64,000 nt of DNA from Buxus sempervirens. Taxonomy: Eukaryota > Streptophyta > Magnoliopsida > Buxales > Buxaceae. Within the stretch, counting starts at the first letter, position 1; each line of letters starts with the position of its first letter. This document shows, in pieces, positions 47,987 to 61,045 of this stretch. The stretch lies in NCBI GenBank assembly GCA_947561395.2, contig OX387191.1, positions 35,481,439 to 35,545,438 on the forward strand, given 5' to 3'. A program made the translations under genes and the position numbers. The notes under the pieces are model-generated. The model did not search any database. It was not told the origin of the DNA and was given only the letters and a program-made list of their open reading frames with translations.

Positions 47987-49861
47987 TTGCTTTTCCTTAC
48001 CCAGGTACACTTACTTGCAATCATTGCTCCCGTGACCAGATCCAAAGCTCGAGCAATGAATATTGAAGAAAACCAAGCCCAAGCTACTGTCCCTACTCAA
48101 GACTTTGCTCAGCTGCAAGAGCAGGTGGCCGGACTAGCTAAGATGCTAGGAGACTTACTGGCGGCTCAGGCCCAACAGGCACAGGCCCAAAACCAAGCTT
48201 CTACTTCCCATCAAGCACCGCCACCCCAAGCCTACGTTCCGCCTCTGGCTCAACCCATGCCTGAACCCATCTCTGAGCCAGTCCCTGAACCTATCTTGAT
48301 CCAGGAAAACACCGTGGAAGAGATAGAGAAAGAGAAGGCTAGGGAGGAAATGGAAAGAAAAATGCTGCTCAAGATAGAGAGGATCCAGGAAGAATTGAAG
48401 GAGGTAAAGGGGGGAAACAACTACGGAGGTACCACCTTCGATGACTTATGTATGTACCCGGATGTATGCCTACCGGCCAAGTTCAAGTGCCCGGACTTCG
48501 ACAAATTTGACGGCACAGGCTGCCCTATGAGCCATTTGAAACTATACTGTGGGGCTTTGTGCCAGTTTGGTCGGGATGATGGCATACTGATTCAACTCTT
48601 TCAGAGGAGTTTGACAGGATCGGCCTTGAGGTGGTTTGCCACAGTTGATCATGGGAAGATTAGAGGATGGAAGGACCTGGCAGACACCTTCTTAGACCAA
48701 TACAAATTTAACTCGGGGATCGTGCCAGACCGGTACGACATTATGAGGATGAGCAAGGGCAAAGATGAATCTGTGCGGCAATATGCCAAGAGGTGGAGAG
48801 AGGCTGCCTCCCAGGTCAGGCCGCCTATGCTGGAACCTGAAATGATCTCAACATTCATGGGTACGCTGGGGCAGCCTTTCTACAATCACCTGGTGGGTCA
48901 GATCACCACCAATTTTGCTGCCCTGGTACAAGTGGCCGGCTGGATTGAGGATGGGATCAAATCTAGCAAGATAATTGATTATTCCACCATGATCAGTTAA
49001 CAAGACTCCACTCATAACAAGGGAAATGGTAATGGAAAGAAAAAATCTGAGGAAAGGAGAGAAGCAGAAGTGAATATGGTGCAGCTTCCCAAGGGACCCG
49101 TTCAAATCAATGCCCATCTAGTTCCTTTGCTGCCTATCCAAATTAATGTCCCTTTTGCACAACCTGTGAAGGAGGAAGCAGAAATAAGGAAGAGATGGGA
49201 ATTTTCAAAACTGCCTATGAGACCATTTGAACTTTTACCTACCTCACTTCAAAAGGGTTACGTGACTTTGAGGTTGCCAAATCCTCATGCAAGCAAGGGG
49301 AAGGGTTATGATCCATCTGCAATTTGTGAGTATCATATGAGCACTCCAGGGCATACCACTGATTGTTGCTTGGCCCTAAAGCACGCAATTCAGGATTTGC
49401 TGGATAATAACTCTTTATCATTCAATTTAGTCACACCCACTCCTCCTCCCACCAGCAACAATGGGGCAAGCAGCTCAAATGCAATAGGGGCAATTTTCTC
49501 TGGAGAAAGAAGATTTGACCCTTCTCAACTTCTTGCTCCTATAGGGTCAATTGTCTGGGTTTATTTTGAAAGGGAAGAAGAACAAGAAAATATGATGGGT
49601 GGGGAAGGAAAAAAGAATGAAGAAAAAGGAAAAGAAGAGCCAAAAGAAGAAGAAATGGTGCAGATAACCATGCCTACACTGCATGAGCAATCGATGCAAG
49701 ATGGTGTAAAGATTGTTCTAGGGCAGAATATTCTACAAGAAGCCAATACAAAAAATGGGGCAGAGTCGATTGAGAAAGAAGGATGGCAGAGAAAGAATGG
49801 GGGTGTTTTCAAAGAAAAGAAAGAGGCAAAGGTTGAATTCATTTTGCCACACATTGATTGA
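47987..49861 (+). mobile_element. J gag-like region
   Basis: A Pro/Gln-rich N-terminal part and a short coiled-coil-like Glu/Lys stretch lead into a Ty3/Gypsy gag core (KFKCPDFDKFDGTG, LTGSALRWF, ESVRQYAKRWREAA). A later part has a single C-H-D-C-C-like cluster (CEYHMSTPGHTTDCC), typical of Tat/Ogre gag. About one break is seen across it. A strong pyrimidine tract and acceptor (CTTACCCAG at 47996-48004) precede it. Confidence 0.8.
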
Positions 49862-52800
49862 GCAGTCATCCAAGTTCTAGATCAAGTAACGTCACTTCTC
49901 CCAAGGGCTGAGCATGATGTCCTAAATATGAAGGCAATGGCTGATCAAAGAAAGGAATTCTTGCCTCAACCAGCAGAAGATGAAAATTTTTGCAAAAATG
50001 GAAAAAATCAACTTTTGTCTGTGAGAACAGGGGCAATTTTCGAATTCCCATGTTCTTTGAAAAGAAACCCCCATAAGGAGAATGCACATTTCCTGAGGAC
50101 TCTAAGGAGCCTTGTTCTCAGGAAGTGATTTAAATAAAGGCTCTTTCAAAAGCAAAAAAAAAAAAAAAAAAAGTTTTTTCTCTTTAACATTTTTCTAAAA
50201 AAAAAAAGAAAAAAAAGTTTTCAACAAGGTCCTGTTTTACTTATGAGTCATATCTCCTATTGAATTTCATTAAGTTGAATATGACTTCGACATTGGGCTC
50301 AATTTTGAGACCAAAATCGAAGAAAAAGACATTTTATATGAAAATTCAAATCTTTTTCAGTGTCATGAGAAGAAAATTCTGCAACATTATGAAGTGACCA
50401 ATTTTATGGCCTTTGGAACCAAAGATAACCCACAGTCTTCAACAGAAAAGATAGAAGAATATTTGAAGTTTCTTCATTAGAATACAAAAAGGATCGCATC
50501 ACTTGCTGATTCGTTCAAAGGGAAGTTGATAATATTGTTTGAAGAAATTTTGGGGCTTTGCACTTGAAAATATGGGAGAAGATTTGACCTTTTCGTTGGA
50601 AATAGAATTGGGCATCATCTGATGAGATTGATCAAAAGGTGAAGAACTTGTTCATAACAGAGGTTCTATTTGAAGAGGCTTTTATCTTGATAGAAGTTGG
50701 TTAAAAAGAAAAAAAAAGGAAAAAAAAGGAAAGAAGGAAAAATCCTGAGCCAGTCATGTAGTGCAACTCTACCAAGTCTGAAAATTCAAATTTTTCTTAA
50801 AATGATAAGAGGCCTTTCTTTCTTATATCCCAAAAAATTTTGAAATCCCTAGTTAGACCCTTTGAGCTTGATGCATTTTTCCAAGTAACCTAAACTGAGA
50901 ATTGTAACCCCACACTGGGGCAAATTTATTAAGGCATAAAAAAAAGGAATGAAGGGACAATTATGGAAGTTCAAAAGGGATTTTGAAGATGTTTTCAGAA
51001 AATGGGGCAAAGAAATAAAAAAATAAAAAAAAGAGAAGAAGGAAAAAGAAAAAGGAAGAAAGAAGAAAAAGAAATCATCAAAAGCTATGGGATATTTGGA
51101 GAATGTCTTCAAAATTGTGAAGAGAAGAATGGAAAAAAAAAGTTCAATATTGAGGAATAAGTTTCAAATGAAGAAATCACAATGGAGGAAGAACTTCATT
51201 ACTGGGGGGCAATTTTGTATTCATTCCAAAGGAAAAAAATGCCTTAAGAATTACAATTTCAGTTAACCCATTTGATCATATGGTATTTGAGCCTTTTATT
51301 CCTTTTCTTTCTAAACAAACATTAAGCCTTCATTTCGTCCCATTCATAAGTCCTCTTTGATTAAGAAATTTTGAATTAAGGCAGTTTTGACTACATAGTT
51401 GCTGGTGATGAAGGATTAAAAAAAAAAAAGAAGAAGAAAAAAAAATGTAGTGAAAACCCAGAAGGGCGCTACATGACAAATAATCAGCTATCTACAAGAA
51501 GGAAATCGTCAGAGAGGAAAGTCCAGAATTGGCATAGATTCAGGTGAAGTCCTCATGTCGGTAGTTATTTTGAGATACAGTCACTTTTCAAGTGATTGAG
51601 GAAAATTCTCTTTTCAAGATTGGAGCAACATACTCAGAACTATGATATGAATCATCTGTGAAAAAGTTAATGGCCATCAAAATTGTCATTAAGAAATTAT
51701 TGCTGAAGTTGAAGTCATAAATTCTCATATCATGGATACAATGGAGAAACAATTGCTCTTGAATTGGATGAAGAAAAATGTCTTTCTAGACTGGGGAAAA
51801 ATAGTCAGATTGAAAGAGTCGTCATATCTGGATCATCAATTGACAAGCCGATGGTCATGGGAATGATTCTAAAGGTTCTAAAGGCTTATTTTGGTCTTTC
51901 TTCATTTTCTGAAATAATCTTCTCATCATTCAACTTGATTTTAATTCTTTTGGACTATATGCTAATAAGTGTTTGGATCATTTTTCAAAAAAAATATAAA
52001 AACACAAAAAAGCAAAAAAAATATTTTTGGCATATGATGAGCATTTATGTCTTTTCATAAAAACATTGGTTTTGCAAGCATTAGAGAATTCTGAGGCCAT
52101 TAGTATCAAACCTATTTTTGTATTTGCATTTCTTTATAAGGGTTTCTTTTTGCAAAGGTTAAAAAAAAAAGAAGAAAGAAAAAGAAAAAAAAGAAAAAAA
52201 AAAGGGAAAAAAGAGGATCATCTCTACTGAGGGGTAAATACTACTTCAAGCAATCAAAACCGGGGCATGCTCAACGCCTTTCCTTTTGGGTTTTCATTGA
52301 AATAAATTACAGCATCTGGAAGAAGCAGTCAGGCCTTAGTCTTCGGATTTAAAAAAAAAAAGAAGAAGCTTCCAAGCAGTTGCATGTTTTCCCCTTTAAA
52401 CAAAGGTTTTCAATTCTGAAGAAGGATTTTACTGGAGTAGTAAGAAGGCATGAATGAGAGATCATGGGTTGTAAGGGTATGAGGTTAGATCAATTGATCA
52501 TGATTTTCAAATCCATCAGTCAAGAAGAACCATTCACTTAGGTAGTTGAAAAGAATGAAGGCAGGTTATGGGCAGCAATGGCACATACATCCTTATTGAG
52601 AGAGCAAGAAGATGAAGAAGCAAAAGCAAGTTGCAGAATATTCAAGCACAGGTTTGGGCATCAAATGGCACCCAGGTAAATCAAATAAGAAAATCAATCA
52701 GGAAAATTCAATAAAATATTTCCTTCCTTAATGTTGAAAAACATCAAAAGCAATTGAGTTTGCAGAGGTCAATTTTAAATCCACATTCTTTTCAAAATTT

Positions 52801-53416
52801 GCTTGTCTCAGATTTCTTTTCATAGCCACGAGAGCTCAAAGAAATCTGAGATAAGGAAGAGACGCCACCCCGTTAGACTATACACAGCAGGGGTTTCATT
52901 GGCTACCTTCAAATCCATGTTTTTTATCACTCATTTGTTTGACCAAAGCAAGTTCGATTAATGAGGTGTCTTTCAAACGTGCAATTTTGAGTTGTGTCTA
53001 TTCTTTGCTGTTCATTGTACTACAAAGTCTACTATTTTCACAAAAAAAACCCTATTTTGCCTTAAAATCCACTTCACAGTCACGAGAGCTCAGTGGAATT
53101 TGGGACAACTTGGGGGAAATGTGCTGGTTAAAAGGAAAATATTCACTCAATTTTTAACTTGGTTTGATAAAAAATCAGTTTTCAAAAATCTCATTTTGGG
53201 CTTAAAATACACTTCACAGCCACGAGAGCTCGGTGGTATTTAAGACATCTTGGAGAGATGCCCCCCTTAAAGTTAGGGCTTTTTGGCAAATCTTCACCAA
53301 AAAATTATTTTTACAAAATTGAATTGAACCAAGCAAATCATGGTTAAGGGAGTACAATTTGGGTTTGTCTAATCTTTTCAGCTCATTGCTTCGCAACTCC
53401 CGCAAAGAGGGGCAGT
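49862..53416 (+). other. J 3' internal region without recognisable pol; PPT at its end
   Basis: AT-rich with many A-runs. I looked for reverse transcriptase, RNase H and integrase motifs and saw none. Three diverged copies of CACGAGAGCTC with a shared lead occur near 52828, 53082 and 53220. The purine tract AAAGAGGGGCAGT ends at 53416, just before the 3' LTR. Confidence 0.65.
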
Positions 53417-55755
53417 TGTAGACACCCCAAATTGCATAGCAAAAATAATCAATAATCAGAAAAAATCATTATCTCCTTGGAAGCCAGCACAAAATTTGAG
53501 AAAATGAGTTTTTTCCTTGTATCCGACAACTCAGGTAGGATACAAGTGTCTTTCTTCGTATCCGATGGAATATGCCGGATACAACTCAGGTCGGATACAT
53601 TAAGGCACTCGTGTATCCGACCTGACATGCCGGATACACTAGTTTTGCTCAAAGTTAGGGTTTTCCGAGAGCTTTCACCTTTTACCATCATATCCCTCAT
53701 TAAATGAGTGGAAATCTCGGAAATAGCCTTAGGGTTAAGGTTGGTGGGCTATAGACCTTATGTTGTGTCTACCATCTCACCAACCCTAACCCTAGCCTTT
53801 GCCTATAAATAGGAGGCGCCTCCTTAAGCAAATGGCCATTAACTCTCTTGCCATGAACTCTCTTGCCAATAATTCTTGCCAAGAATCTCTGCCAAGAAGA
53901 GCTCCGAGTGAAGAGGGAAACCGCTGCGGAATTGCTTCCAGAACTCAGGTAAGCCTCAAACTTATCTTTTATTTTCTATTTTACATTTCTAGATCTAGAT
54001 CTCTTCTTCTACCTTTCTGTAGAATAAGGCCTTTTGTGTGTATGAAAATCCTTCCCCGGCTCAAAGTATCTCAAGACTCCCCCTAGCCGTAAAACGTGAA
54101 GGCGGGATCTAGGAGAAACGAGACTGGGGATTGACCCTAGTACTAGAACCTATTTAGAATAAAGCCTTTTGAATCTTTGAAGCCCGTTTCATATTCAAAG
54201 TACCCCAAGATTATCTTGAAGAACCGTGTTTAACGGAGAGAGAGAACTAAGGGAAACGATAATGGAGCGGAACCCTAGGTTGCTTTTAGAACCCTATTTT
54301 AAATGAATGAGAATGCATGCTATGTTGTTATATTGTTCTTGAATGATTTTCACTTACACATACATTGCACCCGTTTTGGCGGGATAGGCTCATATTTTGG
54401 GTTTATTACATTTATTGTGATAAATCTGAAATAAATGGCCTCAATCAATTCTGCAATGTTTTTAAAATGTTTTTAAAAGATTTGGATTCATCTTGCACGA
54501 ATCACACACACTTTATCACTATTTGGAGTTGGTTTTTATAAAAAATGGCTTAACTTGACAGCAACTGTACCCCGACTTCGGACACTCATAACTTCATCGT
54601 CCGGATGAATTTTGGAGTAATTATAGAACCATGGGAAAGGTGAGGCTGTATAGTTTATGCCTACCAAATTTCATTAATTTCTATCAAGCGGATGTTTGAC
54701 ACCTCTCTATCGAAGTTGATTGGACAGTTCAGGTTTAAATACGGAACTTGTCACTTCGACGGAGCGCCATGTGTTCGTTTTAAATCCGATCCGAGTGATT
54801 TTTGTTTCTGGGCACTCCTTTATGAGTATACTTTCAAATCCAGTTGGTTTCATAATTGTTTGACTCCATTTGTATTATTGGTAACAGATTTACTCAGAAC
54901 TGCTCATCAGTACTTTTCTGGGTAAATCTATGATCTTCGGGGCCTGTTCGGGAGACCACCTAAGGTACATCCGAATGAATTTTTGTATGAGGCTAGTTTC
55001 GTTCGAAATATGGCCATACAGACTTCAATCACACCAAATTTCGTGGATTTTTACGGAGTGGATTGTTCTAGGTGATTTTCCAAACTTGCATGCTTATCAC
55101 TTTTGATTTTCCCCAGCAGCAACTTTAAAGGAGCATAACTCCTAGGATTTCAACCGGATTTACTTGAAATTTTGCATGAGTCTCTTATTTACCATGATCT
55201 TTCAAATGGATTTGGTTTGATTCAATTTAAAATTGATTTTGAATGATTTCAAGACAAATGGCATTACTTTTCACCGAATTTTCCGGATTTAACTCAACTT
55301 GGTTTTGTGCAACTTTTGCTTTGGGTTTCCATTTTTGTTGATATTCCAGAAGTGATATTGACATAAAAGAGGATCTAGAATCCCTTTGGATTCCTCATGT
55401 GAAAATATCACACATTGGCTTAATTCTTTTCCAATGTTTTTAATGATTTTTAACAAGCTTTCTTATCTTTTTTGCATGAACAAACACTTGGCAACCACCT
55501 TGTGTGGGTGAATGGGGGTGCCTAACACCTTCCCCTGTTCATAATCTAATGCCCTTACCCATCTTTGGATTTGATTTTCAAGTAGAGTTATTTTTACTCT
55601 AGAATTTGCCTTTTAGTTATTTTTGCATATTTTTGAACTTTTTGGTGTCCATTCACACCCCAAAATTCTGAATGGTGGCGACTCTCCCAATTTTGCGTTA
55701 AGCCCGTGTGCTGATGGAAGGGAAATCATCCCGGTGATTTTTCCCATGTCTCACA
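53417..55755 (+). repeat. J 3' LTR (2339 bp)
   Basis: It aligns end to end with the 5' LTR. The main difference is the loss of about 24 bp inside the U3 hairpin array. The target duplication ATATG follows directly. Confidence 0.92.
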
Positions 55756-58284
55756 ATATGTCAAAATCATATCTTTTTGAATATAATCCTTTTTATTGTT
55801 TTAATACTTCATTCTTGATATATTTTTCTCACCATTTTCTTCTTTTGCATACCAATGTGATCCTCTTTGGTAAGAAGGGGACTCTTCAATCAAAAAGTGG
55901 GAGGAGTGTCTCATTTATCAAATACATAAGGGTGCTAGATAGTTTGTTTTCTTCAAATATCCTTTGTACCCCTAATTAACTCTCTCCTCTTCAAATATCC
56001 TTTGTACCCCTAATTAACTCTCCCCTCTTTCCCTTCTTTTAGCTATTTTCTTGTTTGTATAGTCATGATATTGGCCTCTTGTCTTCTTGTTTCTCTTCAA
56101 GAGTCATCATCACAAATTTAGTCCCATGTTCACCATTTTATTGCACATACATACATCATTTGCACATGCATGTGTTCTTGTGTAGAGGTAAGTAGGAAGC
56201 ATGTCTAGGCTCACTTAGTATCTTTGTTTTGCTGTTAATACATAAAAGGAACCTCACCTACAGCATGTAGTATAAACGCACAAACCATGTCACACACACA
56301 CACACAAATCGCATCATCAAAGTAGGATTAAAGTTATCCCACCATCTTTTATGCACTATTTTCATAAGATTTGTCGATGTTTGTATGCATACATATTTAT
56401 TGTAGCTTACTACTTTATATGTTTACTTGTGTGTGGTTTGAATGGTTGTTCATGAGCAGAGATTCATCCCATTTTGAAAAATCCCATGAAAGGAGACCAT
56501 TTAGGCCAAAATGGGAAATATGAACCACTGTGAGTTCACTTTGGAACTCACAGTCAGTCGCGAAGGTCACAGGGAAGCCGGTGAACGGAACCCTAGTGAG
56601 ATTCCGGCCTTTTTTGGGATTCGGGTTGGTTCCGCATACACAGCGCGGATCAGACCCAACCGCACTATGTATGCGGTCAGATCCATTTAACCCATAAAAG
56701 TCCATTTTCTTGACCTGGATTCATCTGGTTTGACCCAATTTCAATTAATCTAAACCATATGGGCCTTTGGGTTAGCCCAAACCCATTTTTGGAGACCTAG
56801 GCCCATTTGGACTCAATGAGATATTGTGGGCCTTCCAACGGAGCCCACACTCAGTCTGGCCCAAACCAAAGCCCATTTTAATAATGGGTCAAAGGCCACT
56901 TGGTTAATTTCCCATAGGCCAAGTCCAAGCCCATTGGACCTTAAAAGCCTTAACCCACTTAATTAATTTGCATGTTTAACCCAAAACCAAACAACCCAAT
57001 CCAATAATAGGGTTACCCAATAACCCTAATGGGGCCTCAGGCTTAAGCTCAACTTGACAATCCAATGGGCCTTCCAACAGGCCCCATACCTGATCCACTT
57101 CAAGATAACATCAATTAAAATAAAGGGGACCTACACCTTCAGTGGTCCCCACTCAGACCAAATAAACAAGTATGCTGGACTAGGAAAATATGGTGAGACT
57201 GAGTTGACTCGAACCAGGGAAACCCGAGGGATCCGTTAAACTGACGGGGGGGGGGGGGGGTGGGGTGTCTTCGAATTTCCTCGGACGTAACCGAGAACTT
57301 ACCTGAATCTCTAAATAAGCTGCAGACCAATAAATATTAGATCGGTTAGGCACCCTGGTGTCTGCCTGCACCTCTCAGGCAATGGCGACTCCGAATGTCC
57401 CGAGGCATGCATTCTACATGCGCCTCGTCATACGAAAACCCATGCGCACAATGATTTAAGGAAGAAAAGATTGGTTCCTTTCAGCTTTTGAATGACTGTG
57501 GGCTCGGGAATAGCCCACAAGGGTGTCCACTTAGTCAACAAGTCTATTTATGAATGAATCTCGGGTAAAACAAAAGGCGGGCTGTAACGCCTTGAAACCT
57601 GGTCTGCCCATATGGCGCATTGACTCGTCCCAGAGCTTTACTTACGGGCCCAAAAGAACCTAATTGATACAATCAAGGGCAAGTACATGGTAATCATCAA
57701 AGTGCAAATAAGCATAAGAATCATGGAATAAATATTTCCATCTAACAAAAGTCACCTATATAATAATCTTAAAGATGTGATATCTATGTATAACAAAAAG
57801 GGTAACTAAATGCTCATAATATATCTCTAATATGTGCCATCATATACTAAAGTCATAATCCAAAAGAGAGTTATTACATTCCCATTTACAATTCCTAAAA
57901 CCTAAAACCAATAACATAAGGAGAACTCTACTATGGGCGGTAGTAGTCCTCAAGCCTATACTTAGGCTCTCCCTTTGGCTCTGCCCCAATATCGTGTGCA
58001 CATAGAGGATCTGAAAACAAATCCAGTAAAAACAAAACTGGCATGAGACTAAAGTCCCAGTAAGCAGCAAACATGCATGAATATAAGCAGTTTATGCAAT
58101 TTTATAAGATCATGATAATATTCTCAGATATAAAGTATAAACTCAAGTTAAAGAATCTCAATCGGATCATTTCGACAGACCCAATCATTTACTACAAGCA
58201 TGTCATGGTAGGACTCATAATTCAAAATAAACCATTCACATCATTTGCTAGAACCAATGCCTTAATACACAAACCAAGTGAGAT

Positions 58285-58545
58285 TACTAATTCATTGCCA
58301 AGTGAGATTACTCATCCACTACTAAGTGAGATTACTCATTTACTACCAAGTGAGATTACTCATTCACTGCCAAGTGGGACTACTCATCCACTACTAAGTG
58401 AGATTACTCATTTACTACCAAGTGAGATTACTCATTCACTGTCAAGTGGGACTACTCATCCACTACTAAGTGAGATTACTCATTCAATGTCAAGTGGGAC
58501 TACTCATCCACTACTAAGTGAGATTACTCATTCACTACCAATCAA
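58285..58545. repeat. G hairpin array (about 24-bp units)
   Basis: Units have the form AGTGA-GATTACTCAT-TCACT or AGTGG-GACTACTCAT-CCACT, separated by 3-5 nt. Further single units lie near 58713 and 58757. Confidence 0.85.
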
Positions 58546-60179
58546 ACCTTAGGCCAGGTGCCTGGTCAAATCACATAAGAGCTTACCATACTTTTACCAA
58601 ATCAAAATCAATACTCACAAGTGTAATAGTAATCAATAATCACTTCACATCCAAAACCAAATCAAATTAAAACACATACACCATGAAGTCCATAAAACAC
58701 AAACTAGGGCCAAGTGGAATTCCCCATCCACTGCCATCCAACCAAGGCTAAGTGGGATTACCTATCCACTGCCAATCAAACCAAGGCTAAGTGCTTTATC
58801 AAATCACATAAGAGATCTCAACCTCAATTTCATAGATCCAAATCAAGCAAAACGAATGCTATAAAATCCACAAAATACATATTTGATAAGTGGAACCTTA
58901 GGTTTCCCAATAAAGTCATCATACCCAAAAATCAATAGGTTCCGAGACAAAGTTTTCGACCTTGAAAAATATTCTAAGCCTAGTTAAAAACGTTAACTTT
59001 TTGGGTATATGATTTTTCTAGACAAATCCACTAGGAGTTTTGGGCTCAAATTTTGATCATAGTCTAATGAAGGGTAGACAGATTTTTTATAATTTTATGG
59101 GCTTCTAAATCACTCATTTGGGTATCAAACTCAAAAAGGTGGTTTTTGATGAAAATTAAGCAAAATCATAATATTATGCATGAACTGGAAAGTTCACTTT
59201 TTATTGGTAAGGAACTAGGTCTTGAGAGTATTTTTAGTGGTTCCAAATGGGGGGTAAAACCTTATTTACATGTAAAGACTTAAGTAAATGGAAACATAAA
59301 ATTACACATGACATTTACTTGAAAAACATTTATGTAATAAGGATGCTATGTAGGAGGTTTAGGTTGTTTGGGAAGCTGTTGGGAAGAAAAGGGTGAAGAA
59401 CTGTCAAAAAAAGGGCTCACGATTAGCTTCACGATTAATTGTCCCTAGGCGATTAGGTCCACGATTAGTCGCCGACCTAGTCCTGAGTCGCAATTAGTCT
59501 CGCGACCTAATTTTGTTCCTAATGTTTTTGGGGGGTTTTGGCTCAGGATTAATTGCCAGCTCGGGTTTTGAAAATTTTTGGCTATTTTTCAACACCAAAC
59601 TCATACAAACCATTTCTAAACTTTCCAACACCAAGTTGGATGATCATAACACATCCCAACATACTTAAAAAAAACCTTCCAAAACAAAAATTCATCCCAA
59701 ATCCACATGAACACGAATCTAACACATGAAACCTCATTCAATATACAAAACTCAAACCCAAATCTGAAATATAATCAATATAGGTTGGAAATCAACAACA
59801 AATTAGTAGAAAACTAAACAAGATTTTTATACAACCAAAACCCTACAAATTTTAGAAGCAAAAACCAACATGCAAGATCATTTCCTCAAATAAATCAAAC
59901 CCTAGAGAGAGAATACGAATTTTGGCAATACATTTTGGTTTGAAGGGTTTGCTACTTGTTTATTGGAGAAGCACAACTTTTCTTCAATCTTCCTCCTCCT
60001 CCTTCTTCTTCTTCACCAAGCTTCCAAGCCCTCTACATTCTCTCTTTCTCTCTTGTTCTATATATAGAACACAAGAAGGTTCAAAAACACTTAGAAAATT
60101 TAGCTAGGGCATCTTTTTATATGTTTTTTTTTTGTTTATCAAAGTTGCCCCTCAACAAGTCTTTTATTCCACTAAACCC

Positions 60180-61045
60180 TTGGGGATACCTAAGGGTTAT
60201 CAAGGGGTACCTTAGTGTTATTTGCAGGGGTACCTTGGTGTTTCAAGGGGTTTACTTTAGTTATTCCAAGGGGTATACTTTAGGTATGCTTGGGAGGTAT
60301 ACTTTAGTTATACAAAGGAGGTACTTTATTTATAGAAGGGGTATACCTTAGTTATATGAGGGGGTACCCTTAGGTAATACAAGAGGTATACTTAGGTAAT
60401 ACAAGGGGTGTACCTTAGTTATAGAAGGGGGATACCTTAGTTATATGAGGGGGGTACCTTTAGGTAATAAAAGGGGTGTACCTTAGGTATACAAGGGATG
60501 TACCTTAGTTATATAAGGGGGGTACCTTAGTTATATGAGGGGGAGGGGGGGGGGGGGTACCTTTAGGTAATACAAGGGATTTACCTTGGATAATACAAGG
60601 GGTGTACCTTAGTTATATAAAGGGGGTACCTTAGGTATAATTGGGGGGTTACTTTAGGTAATACTTGGGGGTGCTTTAGGTATAATTGGGGGATACTTTA
60701 GGTAATACATGGGGGTACTTTAGGTATAATTGGGGGATACTTTAGATATAATTGGGGTACTTTGGGTAATACTTGGATGATACATTGGGTAATACATGGG
60801 TGTCGTCTAGGTAATACATGGGTGTACCTTAAGTATACTTGGGTGGTACCTTGGGTAATACATGGTGTACTTTAAGTAATACATGGGCGTATGTTAGGTA
60901 TCCAAGGGGGTACTTTGGGTATACTTGAGAGGGTACCTTTGGTAATGCAAGGAGGTACTTTAGGTATACTTACGAGGTACTTTAGGTATTCTTGGGAGGG
61001 TGTACTTTAGATTTACTTTAGGGGTGTGCCCTAGGTATACTTGGC
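60180..61045. repeat. G degenerate tandem repeat (about 20-24 bp)
   Basis: Some 35-40 variants of GGGGTACCTTAGGTAATACA run through the tract. A run of 14 G lies near 60545-60557. Confidence 0.85.

Larger units (their letters stand above)
39742..55755 (+). mobile_element. J: 16-kb gag-only Tat-like Ty3/Gypsy element
   Basis: Two near-identical LTRs (2.36 and 2.34 kb) begin TGTAGACACCCCAAATTGC and end ATGTCTCACA. The element is bounded by the 5-bp duplication ATATG (39737-39741 and 55756-55760). A PBS follows the 5' LTR and a PPT precedes the 3' LTR. About 11.3 kb lies between, with a gag-like region but no recognisable protease, reverse transcriptase, RNase H or integrase. It resembles the TR-GAG class of non-autonomous elements. 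By eye the LTRs differ at under about 1% of sites, so insertion is probably well under 1 Myr ago at usual plant rates. Solo LTR K lies inside. Confidence 0.88.
35895..57450 (+). mobile_element. F: Tat-like LTR (about 3.3 kb of its own), split by H and J
   Basis: It starts TGTAAGCCCCTCATTTTTGC at 35895 and ends CCATGCGCACA at 57450. Flanks GTGAT (35890-35894) and ATGAT (57451-57455) are a duplication with one mismatch. Own pieces are 35895-37181, 39460-39741 and 55761-57450. They carry about five U3 tandem units of roughly 120 bp (35990-36640), a TATA box TATAAAAT at 39535, and the GGCGACTCC block near 57384. A solo LTR, old. Confidence 0.7.
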
